Made by a program: the position numbers and the translations under genes | Part shown: piece after piece, positions 56,121 to 64,000 of the stretch | Numbering within the stretch: position 1 is the stretch's first letter | How the letters are laid out: each line of letters starts with the position of its first letter | Assembly (NCBI RefSeq): GCF_000374485.1 | Contig: NZ_KB894500.1 | Location: 1-64,000 of the forward strand | DNA from: Algicola sagamiensis DSM 14643 | Lineage (GTDB): Bacteria; Pseudomonadota; Gammaproteobacteria; Enterobacterales; Alteromonadaceae | Reading direction: 5' to 3' | Length of the DNA stretch: 64,000 nucleotides | Notes under the pieces: model-generated | The model's input: the letters and a program-made list of their open reading frames with translations, nothing else | Told to the model about the DNA's origin: nothing | Database searches by the model: none

Positions 56121-58955
56121 TTAGGCGACTTCTGGCGTCGCTAAGCTTTCTTCTTGATTTTCTTCATCTCGACTGACTTCGATCCAGTCTTTTTCATCCA
56201 CCCAGTTTTGTGCCCCTGCATTCACAGTCCTGATGGGGACGATATAGTCACAGGATGTTTGCGGTTTTACCGAAGCAAAAATTGGAATAAACCCAAAGCT
56301 GGTGGCCATGCGGATCAACGCTTGCTGGTTGGATGGATCAATATCGGCTGCTTCGTCGATATAAATCGGAATACGATAGATATCTCGCTCTTTCTCTGCC
56401 ATGAGATGACGGATAAACAGCATACCACACAAGAGCTTAATGGTGATACGTGTCCCGTTCGAACCAGCGGAGTCGATTTTTTCATAATACTCGGTTTCAT
56501 CGTTGCGATTGACGACTTGGAAACGAATGTCGAAGAGGTCTGAGAGTGTGAGGCCACCTTTTTCCTGGGCAATTGTGATGAGGTAGTCTTTTGCTTCGTT
56601 TACGCGACTTTCGTCTTTTGATGCTTCTGAGGAGAGCAAATCAAAAGTATCGCCATTCTCATATAAATCAGAAGTCGCGATAATCTGGTCGATGTGAGAG
56701 ACCAGTTGCTTACGCTCAATCACCTCGATTTTAAAGGATTTGAGGTTTGAGATTTGATGCTGCCAAATGCCGCGGTTAAAGCTGTTCATTTCCCGCTTGA
56801 GTCGCTCTAAATCTTCACGTAGACCTTTGATGGTGGCGGCGACATCGGTTAAGGCAACTCTGGCTTGTTTTTCAACTGCGTCACGCTCTTGATCTAAATG
56901 ATGATAAGCCGAGACCAGCTTTTGGTATTTCACATCTTCGTCAGTTTCTGCCTCGTATTTCGTGATCCCGGCATTATAGATGTGTAAGTAGGTATTTTTG
57001 ATGTTGATATCGAAGTTACGCAGTTCCTGGCAGTCACGATTGTACTGATGCAAGGTTTCTGGCAGTGTGTCGTATTCAACATTGATATCCATAAAATAAG
57101 GCGTCACTTTACCGGACACATAATCAATTTGGTCGTCTAGGCGCTCGGACTTCACTTGCTCAAGTCGTTCTACTTGACGTTTTAACTGTTCTTGTTTGGC
57201 ATGCAATGTATTGCGTTGATCGGCAATACGCGCAATGTTGGCTTGCAGCTCTTCCAGTGACGCATTGAGCGTTTGCTCTTCTTCTTCCAGTGCTTCGTGC
57301 AATCCAAGCTTTGTGTCTTTGTCTTCCAGCATGATTTGATAGCGTTTGAAGGAAGAAATATCCGACTCTGCGCTCAGTAGCTCTTGGTATAGGGATTCTT
57401 TTTCTTTGGTTTTTTCTTCCATATTCAAAGAAACGATTTCCAGTTGCTCCAGCTCTTCCAAGCTATGCTCTAACGCATGGATCTGTTCTTTGAGCTGCAC
57501 CTTATCTTCTGTAGAGCGAACCGTTGCGGGAGTGAGTTTATCCAGAGAAATCGTTGCACCCGGCAGCACCAATTTATGTTGTTTAAATTGGCTGGCAAGC
57601 ATCTCAACAAAATCAGAAAATGCAGATTCATCAGTGATTTCTATATCAGCATTTTTCGCTGTCGAAAGAGATAGTAAGTCCGGGTTGAGGACTTTACTCA
57701 GCGCTTTCACTTCATTGAGAGAAATATCTTCGCACAGACGGGTAAAGAGGTTGTACTCCAAGTTTGTCTGTTGCAATTGTAAGCTGCGAAGTTGCTTTTT
57801 CATCTCCTGCTTACGCAGACGAATGGTATCGATACTTTGGTGTTTGACACCACTGAGTGAGTGAGACAGTGCTTCGTATTCTGACTTGATTTGCGCCAGA
57901 TTATTTTGCAGTGTTGTTTCGTTGGTGAGTTCAAACTTCCCTTGCAGGACATCAAAGTCTGCAATCCAGCGATCTAGCTCACTTTTGCGGCGTGCAATCT
58001 CTTTGAGCTGATCGACAAAGAGTGACTGTTTTCCTTCGAGTAAGGACTTTTCTTCTGCCACTTCGTTTAATTTTTCACGAAATTCATCCTGTGACGATTC
58101 CACAAAATCATGCCATGCAACGAGGGTTTGATCAATCTTTGCTGCATAGGCGGCGATTTTACCTTTGAGGACGGATTTGTTATCTAGCATGGATTCTAAA
58201 GCAGCTATCGCTTCTTGTTGGCTTTCCAAAATCCGTAATTCGCGTTTTGCACGATTCACTTTATCGAATGCCTGATTCCACACATCAAAAAAGTCGACTT
58301 TTGTATTCGACATATGCCGCTCAAAGACCTTGAGCATAAACTTTTTCACATCTTGCGCACCAAGATTATGCAAGTTCAGCATCCGGCGGAAGATTTCTTT
58401 GTAAGTTGGTGCATCAGAGGCGTTATTCAGCGGGATCATTTTTAAGTTGAGATCGGCATCGAATGGTGTTGCGGCACCCGTTAATAACGCGTTCAATTCA
58501 CGTGCTTTGATCTCAAATGGCGCTAGTCCCTGTGCTTTTAAATGATTGAATAAATGCGTGTATTTAATGATAGATTTGCCCATTGTGTAATGGGCTTGGT
58601 CCAGCTCACCATGATAACAAAAATACTGGTGCGCATAGCCAGAGATTTTACCCAGACCAGCGACTCCAATGACGACTTTGCCGTGGGGAAGATCTGCTTC
58701 GAGAAGAATATAACTCTGATCGGTTGCGAAATAGAATTTGCGTGTGTCATCTAAGTCATGACCATCCCATTCAGTCAAACGTAAATCGTTGATGAGAGGG
58801 AATTGCAATGCATTAATGACGGAGGATTTTCCGGTGTTATTTGGCGCACAAATGGATGCTGCACGATCAAGCGGGATCACACATTTGGCATAGCCTGCTG
58901 TATTGAGCAGCATGAGCTTTGTGAGTCCATAATGTTTTTGTCTTGTGTTACTCAT
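56121..58955 (-). CDS. mksB: SMC-like condensin ATPase MksB
   Basis: 944 residues, the size of Pseudomonas MksB (about 940) and well below MukB (about 1480). Walker A is APNNTGKS at 37-45. The signature-type motif DSAGSNGTRITIKLLCGML and Walker B (IPIYIDEA, Asp867-Glu868) are near the C-terminus. Between them are two coiled-coil arms (about 230-420 and 530-770) with a short hinge. N-terminal MSNTRQKHYGLTKLMLLNTAGYAKCVI is typical. Starts with a 4-nt overlap on mksE. Acts as a dimer with MksEF to organise DNA. Confidence 0.93.
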   Translation of the reverse strand: MSNTRQKHYGLTKLMLLNTAGYAKCVIPLDRAASICAPNNTGKSSVINALQFPLINDLRLTEWDGHDLDDTRKFYFATDQSYILLEADLPHGKVVIGVAGLGKISGYAHQYFCYHGELDQAHYTMGKSIIKYTHLFNHLKAQGLAPFEIKARELNALLTGAATPFDADLNLKMIPLNNASDAPTYKEIFRRMLNLHNLGAQDVKKFMLKVFERHMSNTKVDFFDVWNQAFDKVNRAKRELRILESQQEAIAALESMLDNKSVLKGKIAAYAAKIDQTLVAWHDFVESSQDEFREKLNEVAEEKSLLEGKQSLFVDQLKEIARRKSELDRWIADFDVLQGKFELTNETTLQNNLAQIKSEYEALSHSLSGVKHQSIDTIRLRKQEMKKQLRSLQLQQTNLEYNLFTRLCEDISLNEVKALSKVLNPDLLSLSTAKNADIEITDESAFSDFVEMLASQFKQHKLVLPGATISLDKLTPATVRSTEDKVQLKEQIHALEHSLEELEQLEIVSLNMEEKTKEKESLYQELLSAESDISSFKRYQIMLEDKDTKLGLHEALEEEEQTLNASLEELQANIARIADQRNTLHAKQEQLKRQVERLEQVKSERLDDQIDYVSGKVTPYFMDINVEYDTLPETLHQYNRDCQELRNFDINIKNTYLHIYNAGITKYEAETDEDVKYQKLVSAYHHLDQERDAVEKQARVALTDVAATIKGLREDLERLKREMNSFNRGIWQHQISNLKSFKIEVIERKQLVSHIDQIIATSDLYENGDTFDLLSSEASKDESRVNEAKDYLITIAQEKGGLTLSDLFDIRFQVVNRNDETEYYEKIDSAGSNGTRITIKLLCGMLFIRHLMAEKERDIYRIPIYIDEAADIDPSNQQALIRMATSFGFIPIFASVKPQTSCDYIVPIRTVNAGAQNWVDEKDWIEVSRDEENQEESLATPEVA

Positions 58956-59572
58956 GCGTCAAGTGCCTCCGTTTCTTCTGATAATTCTGCTTCGAAAGCG
59001 GGTTGTTTTCGTTCTTCTTGTTCACCTTCAAAAGAAGGCTCAGTTGCAGCATGATTGAAGTTCATCAATGCATCTAGATAGCGATGTACTGGGGTCAATA
59101 ATTTGATATTTCCTGATGCGGTTTCTTTGGCTATACCAAAGCGAAGCATGCGCTGAAACGCATCTTTACGTAGCTCAGAGCCGGTCGTGATCTCCAGTTG
59201 CTCATAAAGCTGATAATGGTTTTGGATCAAGGTTTGGCAAAGCTCTAAATCAATTTCTTCATCAAACAAAGATTGCATCGGGTCTTTGCCACTATCTGCA
59301 TAATGCTCAATCAGGCAGAATAAAGACAGCGCGAATAACCGCGAGATCTTACCCATTGTGACGGTAGGATCTTGAACGTCGAAGTAAAAAAATCCACGGC
59401 TATCGCGCAACAGTCGATAACCCATTTTTTCGAACAGGGCTTCGTAGGCGTCTTGCTGAGACTCTAATTCATGCCAAAGCGTAATATCGTTTTCGCTGAT
59501 ATGAAAGCCTGTAACGAGGCGTTTATTGATTTCTTTGAGATGTTTGAGTTCGTTGAGATCAATGGTGTTCAT
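58952..59572 (-). CDS. mksE: Condensin subunit MksE
   Basis: 206 residues. Winged-helix KITE-type protein that binds MksF and the MksB complex. Recognised by size, order and sequence (DITLWHELESQQDAYEALFEKMGYRLLRDSRGFFYFDVQD...RLFALSLFCLIEHY). The C-terminal tail is acidic and probably disordered. Overlaps mksF by 14 nt and mksB by 4 nt. Confidence 0.88.
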   Translation of the reverse strand: MNTIDLNELKHLKEINKRLVTGFHISENDITLWHELESQQDAYEALFEKMGYRLLRDSRGFFYFDVQDPTVTMGKISRLFALSLFCLIEHYADSGKDPMQSLFDEEIDLELCQTLIQNHYQLYEQLEITTGSELRKDAFQRMLRFGIAKETASGNIKLLTPVHRYLDALMNFNHAATEPSFEGEQEERKQPAFEAELSEETEALDA

Positions 59573-60824
59573 CAGTTACCTCACAGGCCTCCATTGGATA
59601 AAGCGTCAAGCTGACGTCTTGCATTTGGATTGTTTGTTTTTCTTTTGCGTGCTCGGCGACGATTTCATCATCATTCGCCAACTTTTGATACAGATAAAGC
59701 AGCTCGTCGGTTTCTAAAGTCGGATAGCTGGTATTGAGCCAAGACAACAAGTTTGGCATTTGACGTGCAGACTTGAGTGCTGCACTTCGAATATTCTTAT
59801 ACTTTGGAGCATTTGGGCTTAAGAATACGACTTCCTTATCCGGCTCTGGCAGTTGATATTCTTCAGATTCGAAGGATTCTAACTCGGCCATAAATGCAGC
59901 CATTTGGCTGGCGGTTCCCAAAGTATGGCGCTGAAAATCTGAAGACATTCCCGGCATTTTGCCAAGAAGTGTTTGGTCAACGCCTTTTTTACGGGCCATG
60001 GAGAGTACAGCGCTGGCTTTTCTGGCAAGGCGTGTATTTTTGCGCAGCTCTTCCCGCAATGGCAGGAGGATATCTGCACTTTTTCTCAGGCTATTTTGAC
60101 CAATCGCATACATATCTAGAATACGTGTGCGAAGTTGGATCAGTTGCTCTTTTTCGCTTTGAAGCTGACCCATTTTTTGGATCTGATCAAGAATGGCGGT
60201 GATCCGAGCCTCGACTTGATCAAAAGATTGCTGGAATGGTCCATGAATATTGACCATATCTAACATCGGCTCGATATATTCGTCGAATGCTTCCATGACG
60301 GCCTGATAACGGTGCGATAAGGACAACTGCAAATCGTATTTTGCCCGTTCTGCCAAACCATGGATTGCGTTTTCATTTTGTTGAAATTGTTTGATGACTT
60401 GGCGGACACGATCATCCATTCGCCAGCAGTAGCGTTGCACATCATATTTATCATTATCTTGCGCGGCTGTGGCTAAACGGTCACTGACGTGAATGATATC
60501 TTCCACAAGTACGTTGATTTCATCCGCCAGTCCCAATTCGTGTTCTTTTAACAGATATTGAGAAAATTCATGTACAGCTCGATTGAGTTCGTACTGGCTG
60601 GAACGGGCCATTGGAATGATCAGTTCGAGCTGGATCAGACGTTGCAGTTCTTTGTAGACTTTATCGCCTCGCCAATCTGGATTGAGCGCTTTGAGTATGT
60701 TTTGGACATCTTGCAAAGAAAAGCTACGATGCGAAAAATGCAACAGCAGCTTTTCAATTGTTCCCCAATGTTCAACAAAACAGGTCAATAATCGTTTTGG
60801 TGGGATCATTTTTATGTTGCTCAC
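59559..60824 (-). CDS. mksF: Condensin kleisin subunit MksF
   Basis: 421 residues. N-terminal winged helix (CFVEHWGTIEKLLLHFSHRSFSLQDVQNILKALNPDWRGDKVYKELQRLIQLELI), long helical bundle in the middle, and a C-terminal region that would meet the MksB head. It heads the mksF-mksE-mksB operon (the order of MksBEF and of JetABC). The start is GTG 60824; an ATG at 60809 is also in frame. Neither has a strong ribosome site. Divergent from nhaD. Confidence 0.9.
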   Translation of the reverse strand: MSNIKMIPPKRLLTCFVEHWGTIEKLLLHFSHRSFSLQDVQNILKALNPDWRGDKVYKELQRLIQLELIIPMARSSQYELNRAVHEFSQYLLKEHELGLADEINVLVEDIIHVSDRLATAAQDNDKYDVQRYCWRMDDRVRQVIKQFQQNENAIHGLAERAKYDLQLSLSHRYQAVMEAFDEYIEPMLDMVNIHGPFQQSFDQVEARITAILDQIQKMGQLQSEKEQLIQLRTRILDMYAIGQNSLRKSADILLPLREELRKNTRLARKASAVLSMARKKGVDQTLLGKMPGMSSDFQRHTLGTASQMAAFMAELESFESEEYQLPEPDKEVVFLSPNAPKYKNIRSAALKSARQMPNLLSWLNTSYPTLETDELLYLYQKLANDDEIVAEHAKEKQTIQMQDVSLTLYPMEACEVTDEHH

Positions 60825-60969
60825 TTGGATGAATAATCATCTTCCCTAATCAATAATCATGAATACAACGACCAATCGCTGTGGTTTTATACGTTTTTCG
60901 ATGTTAGACTACGCGACCGCTTATTCTATCCAAAAAAATAAACTTTCGTAACAAGGGTCGTGGTGAAAA

Positions 60970-62211
60970 ATGGTTTCGGGCTTAATACTCTCGCTAGTTG
61001 TTCTCGCGTTCGTGCTTATTGTTATAGAGGATATTATCCACGTTAACAAGGCAAAATCTACGCTGTTTTTTGGTACATTATGTTGGATTATCGCATTTAT
61101 ATTCCCCATTAATGGTGCAACTCCAGAAACTGTACAACATCATCTGGAAGAAAATTTACTTGAGATTGCGGTACTTTGGCTTTTCTTAATGGCGGCAATG
61201 ACGTTTGTCGCGTACCTCAATAGTAAAGGGTTTATTCAAAATCTTGTTCATCGGGTATTACCCGAAAAAATGTCAGAAAAAAAGCTGATGTTCCTGATTG
61301 GGATGTTTGCATTCTGCTTTTCTTCACTTTCGGACAATATCACCGCAACGCTTGTTTCACTTGCGGTCGTGATGTCACTCAAGTTAGATCCAAAAAAGCG
61401 GTTAAAATATGCAACCTTGATTGTCTTTGCGGTCAATAGCGGTGGTGTATCCCTCATCACGGGTGATGTGACAACATTGATGATTTTCCTCGCAGACAAA
61501 GTCTCAATTGGTAATCTGTTGTTGTTGGTTGCGCCAGCGGCGGTGAGTGTACTACTTCTTGCATGCATGCTTTCTGTTGGGATGAATGGCACGATTACAT
61601 TTGAGCGCCAGAAAAAACCGATTGAAAAGATGGACTTTGTGATTGCTGCGATCTTCCTGACCACTATTGTAGGGACGTTGGTTTTAAATGTCGCATATCA
61701 AATTCCACCGTTGCTGACTTTCTTATTTGGTCTGAGCATCATGTTCTTAACAGCACAGTTCCTGATGCGCAATCGCCCTGGGAAGAGCATATTAAACTAC
61801 GTCCGTGAGATAGAATTCGATACCTTGCTATTTTTCTTAGGCGTCTTGCTTCTTGTGGGGATCATGAAAGAAATTGGTGTCCTTAAGCAGATCACGAATC
61901 TTTATGCGCATTTGTCGCCAGTCACTGCAAACTATGTGATGGGCTTGCTCTCTGCTGCGGTGGATAATGTGCCACTGACAGCGGCGTTGCTCAAAGCCGA
62001 TGTGACGATGTCAACACACGAATGGCTCACGCTGACTTATGCAACAGGCGTCGGTGGTTCCATGTTAATTATCGGCTCTGCTGCGGGGATTATTGCAATG
62101 AGTAAAGTGAAGGAATTGACGTTTATTTCTTACCTCAGAATGAGCGTGTATCTTCTTATTGCATACACCGTTGGTTATGGCGGTAGCTATATGATGGGAC
62201 ATTTTGTTTAA
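60970..62211 (+). CDS. nhaD: Na+/H+ antiporter NhaD
   Basis: 413 residues, about 11-12 transmembrane helices. SSLSDNITATLVSLAVVMSL and GVSLITGDVTTLMIFLADKVS carry the paired acidic residues of the ion site, and SAAVDNVPLTAALLKADV is the mirrored motif. These features define NhaD of the IT superfamily. It exports Na+ or Li+ at alkaline pH and is typical of marine gammaproteobacteria. Divergent from the mks operon. Confidence 0.93.
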   Translation: MVSGLILSLVVLAFVLIVIEDIIHVNKAKSTLFFGTLCWIIAFIFPINGATPETVQHHLEENLLEIAVLWLFLMAAMTFVAYLNSKGFIQNLVHRVLPEKMSEKKLMFLIGMFAFCFSSLSDNITATLVSLAVVMSLKLDPKKRLKYATLIVFAVNSGGVSLITGDVTTLMIFLADKVSIGNLLLLVAPAAVSVLLLACMLSVGMNGTITFERQKKPIEKMDFVIAAIFLTTIVGTLVLNVAYQIPPLLTFLFGLSIMFLTAQFLMRNRPGKSILNYVREIEFDTLLFFLGVLLLVGIMKEIGVLKQITNLYAHLSPVTANYVMGLLSAAVDNVPLTAALLKADVTMSTHEWLTLTYATGVGGSMLIIGSAAGIIAMSKVKELTFISYLRMSVYLLIAYTVGYGGSYMMGHFV

Positions 62212-62281
62212 ATATTTAAAAAGGTGGGTGTACGAACGCGACATTAAGCGTTAGAATCGCTTTACTTAAGACTTTTTAAGT

Positions 62282-62447
62282 CCAGAAGAGGCGCGTCAGC
62301 CAGATAACAAACTGAAGGAACCTTTTTTTCGATGCAGGTTTGTGAAGGGGTATGACGCCGAGAATAAATCATAAAAAGGTGTGGTTTGTTCGGCTGTCCG
62401 GGTTGAATCCCTACAGCTGTCACTGGTTAACAGTGGAGAGCTTCTGG
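62282..62447 (+). ncRNA. Lysine riboswitch (L box) aptamer
   Basis: The P1 stem is CCAGAAG (62282-62288) with CTTCTGG (62441-62447). The conserved core is visible: AGAGGCGCG after P1, GAAGGGGTATGACGCCGA, GGTTGAATCCCTACAGCTG, then GTCACTGGTTAACAGTGGAGAGCTTCTGG in that order. It lies directly upstream of lysC, its usual target, and binding lysine should lower lysC expression. There is no T-rich intrinsic terminator, so control is probably at translation. Confidence 0.93.
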
Positions 62448-62495
62448 CTGAAAATGAATGAAAGCCGTATCTTTTTCTATTCTTTTTAGCCTACG

Positions 62496-62525
62496 CTCTT
62501 CTTTTTGATGTGAAAAAAGGAAGAG
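62496..62525 (+). promoter_or_regulatory. Expression-platform hairpin sequestering a ribosome site
   Basis: CTCTTCTTTTT (62496-62506) pairs with AAAAGGAAGAG (62515-62525), an 11-bp stem with one G-U. The 3' arm holds the GGAAGAG that precedes the ATG at 62529. This hairpin would hide the ribosome site of the small leader ORF, which gives the riboswitch a target. Confidence 0.6.
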
Positions 62526-62528
62526 ACC

Positions 62529-62597
62529 ATGGATCCTTCAAATAGAATTCAAACTATATCTATTCATCTCCAGCTGATGGAGGTCACTCCGTGTTAA
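62529..62597 (+). CDS. 22-codon leader ORF upstream of lysC
   Basis: ATG at 62529 with GGAAGAG just upstream encodes 22 residues beginning MDPSNRIQTISIHLQ and ending TPC. Its TAA (62595-62597) overlaps the lysC start region (GTG 62591) in another frame. The lysC ribosome site (GGAGG, 62579-62583) lies within it and is itself paired by CTCC at 62568-62571. The peptide is not lysine-rich, so its translation and not its sequence probably matters. It is unlisted in any scheme I know. Confidence 0.5.
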   Translation: MDPSNRIQTISIHLQLMEVTPC

Positions 62598-63931
62598 ATC
62601 ATATCGTTGCCAAATTTGGTGGAACCAGTGTTGCGGACCGAGAAGCCATGCAGCGTTGTGCGGATATTGTCACGGCTGATCCAAATCGTCGTATTGTCGT
62701 GCTCAGTGCTTCTGCAGGGGTGACCAATGCACTTGTTGCTATCGGTCAATCAAATGAGCAGGCTGCTCGCCAGGAACATGTAACAACCATTCTGAATATT
62801 CAATCAGGTATCTGGCAAGCGCTTGGGCAACCAGAGGTTATTTCATCCAATTATCAAAATCTAATAGAGGAATTTGAAGGGTTTGTTGGTGATTTATCCG
62901 AGTCTGTGAGCCAAGAGCAGAAGGACTATTTACTCTCATTTGGTGAGCGTTTTTCAACAATGTTCTTTACCCAACTTCTGCAACAGCAAGGTACTCGTGC
63001 GGTCCTGTTTGATGCAAGAGACATTTTAAAAACCGATGCCCGTTTTGGTGAAGCGTTGCCTGATGCACAGCAAACGCGTGAGAACGTCGAACAACATGTG
63101 CTTCCGCTTTTAAAAGATAACGTCGTAGTGACGCAAGGTTTTATCGGCTCAACGGGTGAAAAACGAACAACAACTTTAGGACGAGGCGGCTCAGATTATA
63201 GTGCAGCAATTTTTGCAGAAGCCTCTCAAGCTGCTTCACTTGAAATCTGGACCGATGTGATTGGTATTTATACAACCGATCCACGTCTCACATCTTCGGC
63301 ATATCCACTGCCAGAGCTCAGCTTTGATGAAGCTGCGGAGATGGCAACATTTGGTGCAAAAGTCCTTCACCCTGCAACATTGATCCCGGCGATCCGCCAA
63401 AATATTAATGTCTTTGTTGGCTCAAGTAGGGCACCGGAGCAGGGCGGCAGTTGGATCCGCTTGAGTACGGACGATAAGCCAGCCTATCGTGCTATTGCAT
63501 TGCGTGCGAACCAAACATTGGTAACATTAAAAAGCCCAGAAATGCTTCATGCAACGGGCTTCTTGGCGCAAGTATTTGGAATTTTAAGTAAGTATCAAAT
63601 CAGTGTTGACTTGATCACAACATCAGAAATCAGCGTGGCATTGACATTGGATCATACGGCTGGACCAGAAGAGACACGTTTGCCAGAGCAATGTCTCAAA
63701 GAGCTACGAGAATGCTGTGAAGTGACCATCGAGCGTGATTTAGCACTCGTTGCGATTATTGGAAACCAACTCCACTCAACCCAGGGTGTAAGCTCCAAAG
63801 TGTTCCACTCCCTTGATCAATACAACATCCGCATGATTTGTCATGGTGCAAGCCAGCACAATCTTTGCTTCTTAGTAGAAAACAAGGTTGCAAGCAAAAT
63901 TGTTTCTGACTTGCATGCACAGCTTTTCTAA
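62591..63931 (+). CDS. lysC: Lysine-sensitive aspartokinase (AK III)
   Basis: 446 residues, starting at GTG 62591 behind GGAGG. Phosphorylates aspartate, first step of the lysine, threonine and methionine branch. VAKFGGTSVADREAM, FGERFSTMFFTQLL, TTLGRGGSDYSAAIFAEA and EIWTDVIGIYTTDPRL are the kinase motifs. Two ACT domains follow (VTLKSPEMLHATGFLAQVFGILSKYQISVDLITTSEISVALTLD and LVAIIGNQLHST). The lysine riboswitch upstream agrees with lysine control. Confidence 0.97.
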   Translation: MLNHIVAKFGGTSVADREAMQRCADIVTADPNRRIVVLSASAGVTNALVAIGQSNEQAARQEHVTTILNIQSGIWQALGQPEVISSNYQNLIEEFEGFVGDLSESVSQEQKDYLLSFGERFSTMFFTQLLQQQGTRAVLFDARDILKTDARFGEALPDAQQTRENVEQHVLPLLKDNVVVTQGFIGSTGEKRTTTLGRGGSDYSAAIFAEASQAASLEIWTDVIGIYTTDPRLTSSAYPLPELSFDEAAEMATFGAKVLHPATLIPAIRQNINVFVGSSRAPEQGGSWIRLSTDDKPAYRAIALRANQTLVTLKSPEMLHATGFLAQVFGILSKYQISVDLITTSEISVALTLDHTAGPEETRLPEQCLKELRECCEVTIERDLALVAIIGNQLHSTQGVSSKVFHSLDQYNIRMICHGASQHNLCFLVENKVASKIVSDLHAQLF

Positions 63932-63975
63932 GAGAAACGCATCGAGTTCTTCGATAAACACCGCTATAAAACCTC

Positions 63976-63999
63976 AGGCCTGAAAAACTCAGGCCTTTC
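63976..63999 (+). terminator. Terminator downstream of lysC
   Basis: AGGCCTGA (63976-63983) and TCAGGCCT (63989-63996) form an 8-bp stem with an AAAAC loop, followed by TTCT at the window edge. Confidence 0.8.
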
Positions 64000-64000
64000 T

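Noticed and set aside
56121..60824. Wadjet/JetABCD defence system
   Set aside because: JetD/MksG nuclease is absent; the genes either side are nhaD and qmcA. Kept as MksBEF condensin.

Overview
The window looks like chromosomal DNA of a marine gammaproteobacterium, most likely Vibrionaceae or a close relative. The reasons are an OmpK/Tsx-type nucleoside porin beside deoCABD, the ybfF / DUF2788-ybfE-fldA / seqA-pgm neighbourhood, an NhaD antiporter, a GlyGly-CTERM exoprotease, and a lysine-riboswitch-controlled lysC. Genus cannot be settled by reading alone. No tRNA, rRNA, CRISPR array or prophage was seen. The only transposable DNA is the end of an IS3-family element at the left edge.

Layout. 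1-281: end of an IS3-like insertion sequence. 588-7323: nucleoside and base salvage (udk, a Tsx/OmpK channel, deoC-deoA-deoB-deoD, gpt). 7558-9594: OPT-family transporter. 9799-19168: an eleven-gene, mostly overlapping operon with photobiological character. It holds a TudS-DUF1722 (RudS-like) protein, a MerR/LitR-like regulator, CPD photolyase, NTF2-like protein, SDR, FAD oxidoreductase, DUF1365, Cfa, DUF2878, chalcone-isomerase-like protein and DUF3833. It is preceded by two TGTACA-N12-(T/C)GTACA boxes that match the operator described for class II LitR regulators. 19248-23426: a 1392-residue secreted metalloprotease on the other strand. 24290-30954: LMW phosphatase, class II DAHP synthase, DUF2167 protein, and divergent ETF-QO and etfBA genes sharing an 18-bp palindrome that resembles a LiuR site. 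31056-34791: TapT-like DTW protein, a periplasmic solute-binding protein and a prolyl oligopeptidase. 35010-40413: fldA, ybfE, DUF2788, ybfF, seqA, pgm, astE. 40465-49240 (minus strand): solute-binding protein, NAD-type isocitrate dehydrogenase, the operon ppnN-xni-SDR-DUF3192-unknown, and a GGDEF protein. 49597-54586: two unusual plus-strand genes, a fold-III PLP decarboxylase with an unassigned C-terminal half and an 817-residue effector-like protein. 54691-60824: nfeD/qmcA and a complete MksBEF condensin operon with no adjacent mksG/jetD nuclease. 60970-63931: nhaD, then a lysine riboswitch, a 22-codon leader ORF and lysC.

How the genes work together. The deo cluster with the porin, Udk and Gpt takes up and dismantles nucleosides. 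The 9.8-19.2 kb operon appears to couple light sensing (LitR-type control) to DNA photorepair, tRNA 4-thiouridine removal and membrane-lipid modification. ETF and ETF-QO pass electrons from acyl-CoA dehydrogenases to quinone. MksBEF is a second-type SMC condensin in a genome that also carries SeqA.

Most interesting leads: the LitR boxes with their light operon, the nested riboswitch / leader-ORF / lysC arrangement, the nuclease-free MksBEF locus, and the decarboxylase fusion beside a Cys/His effector-like protein.
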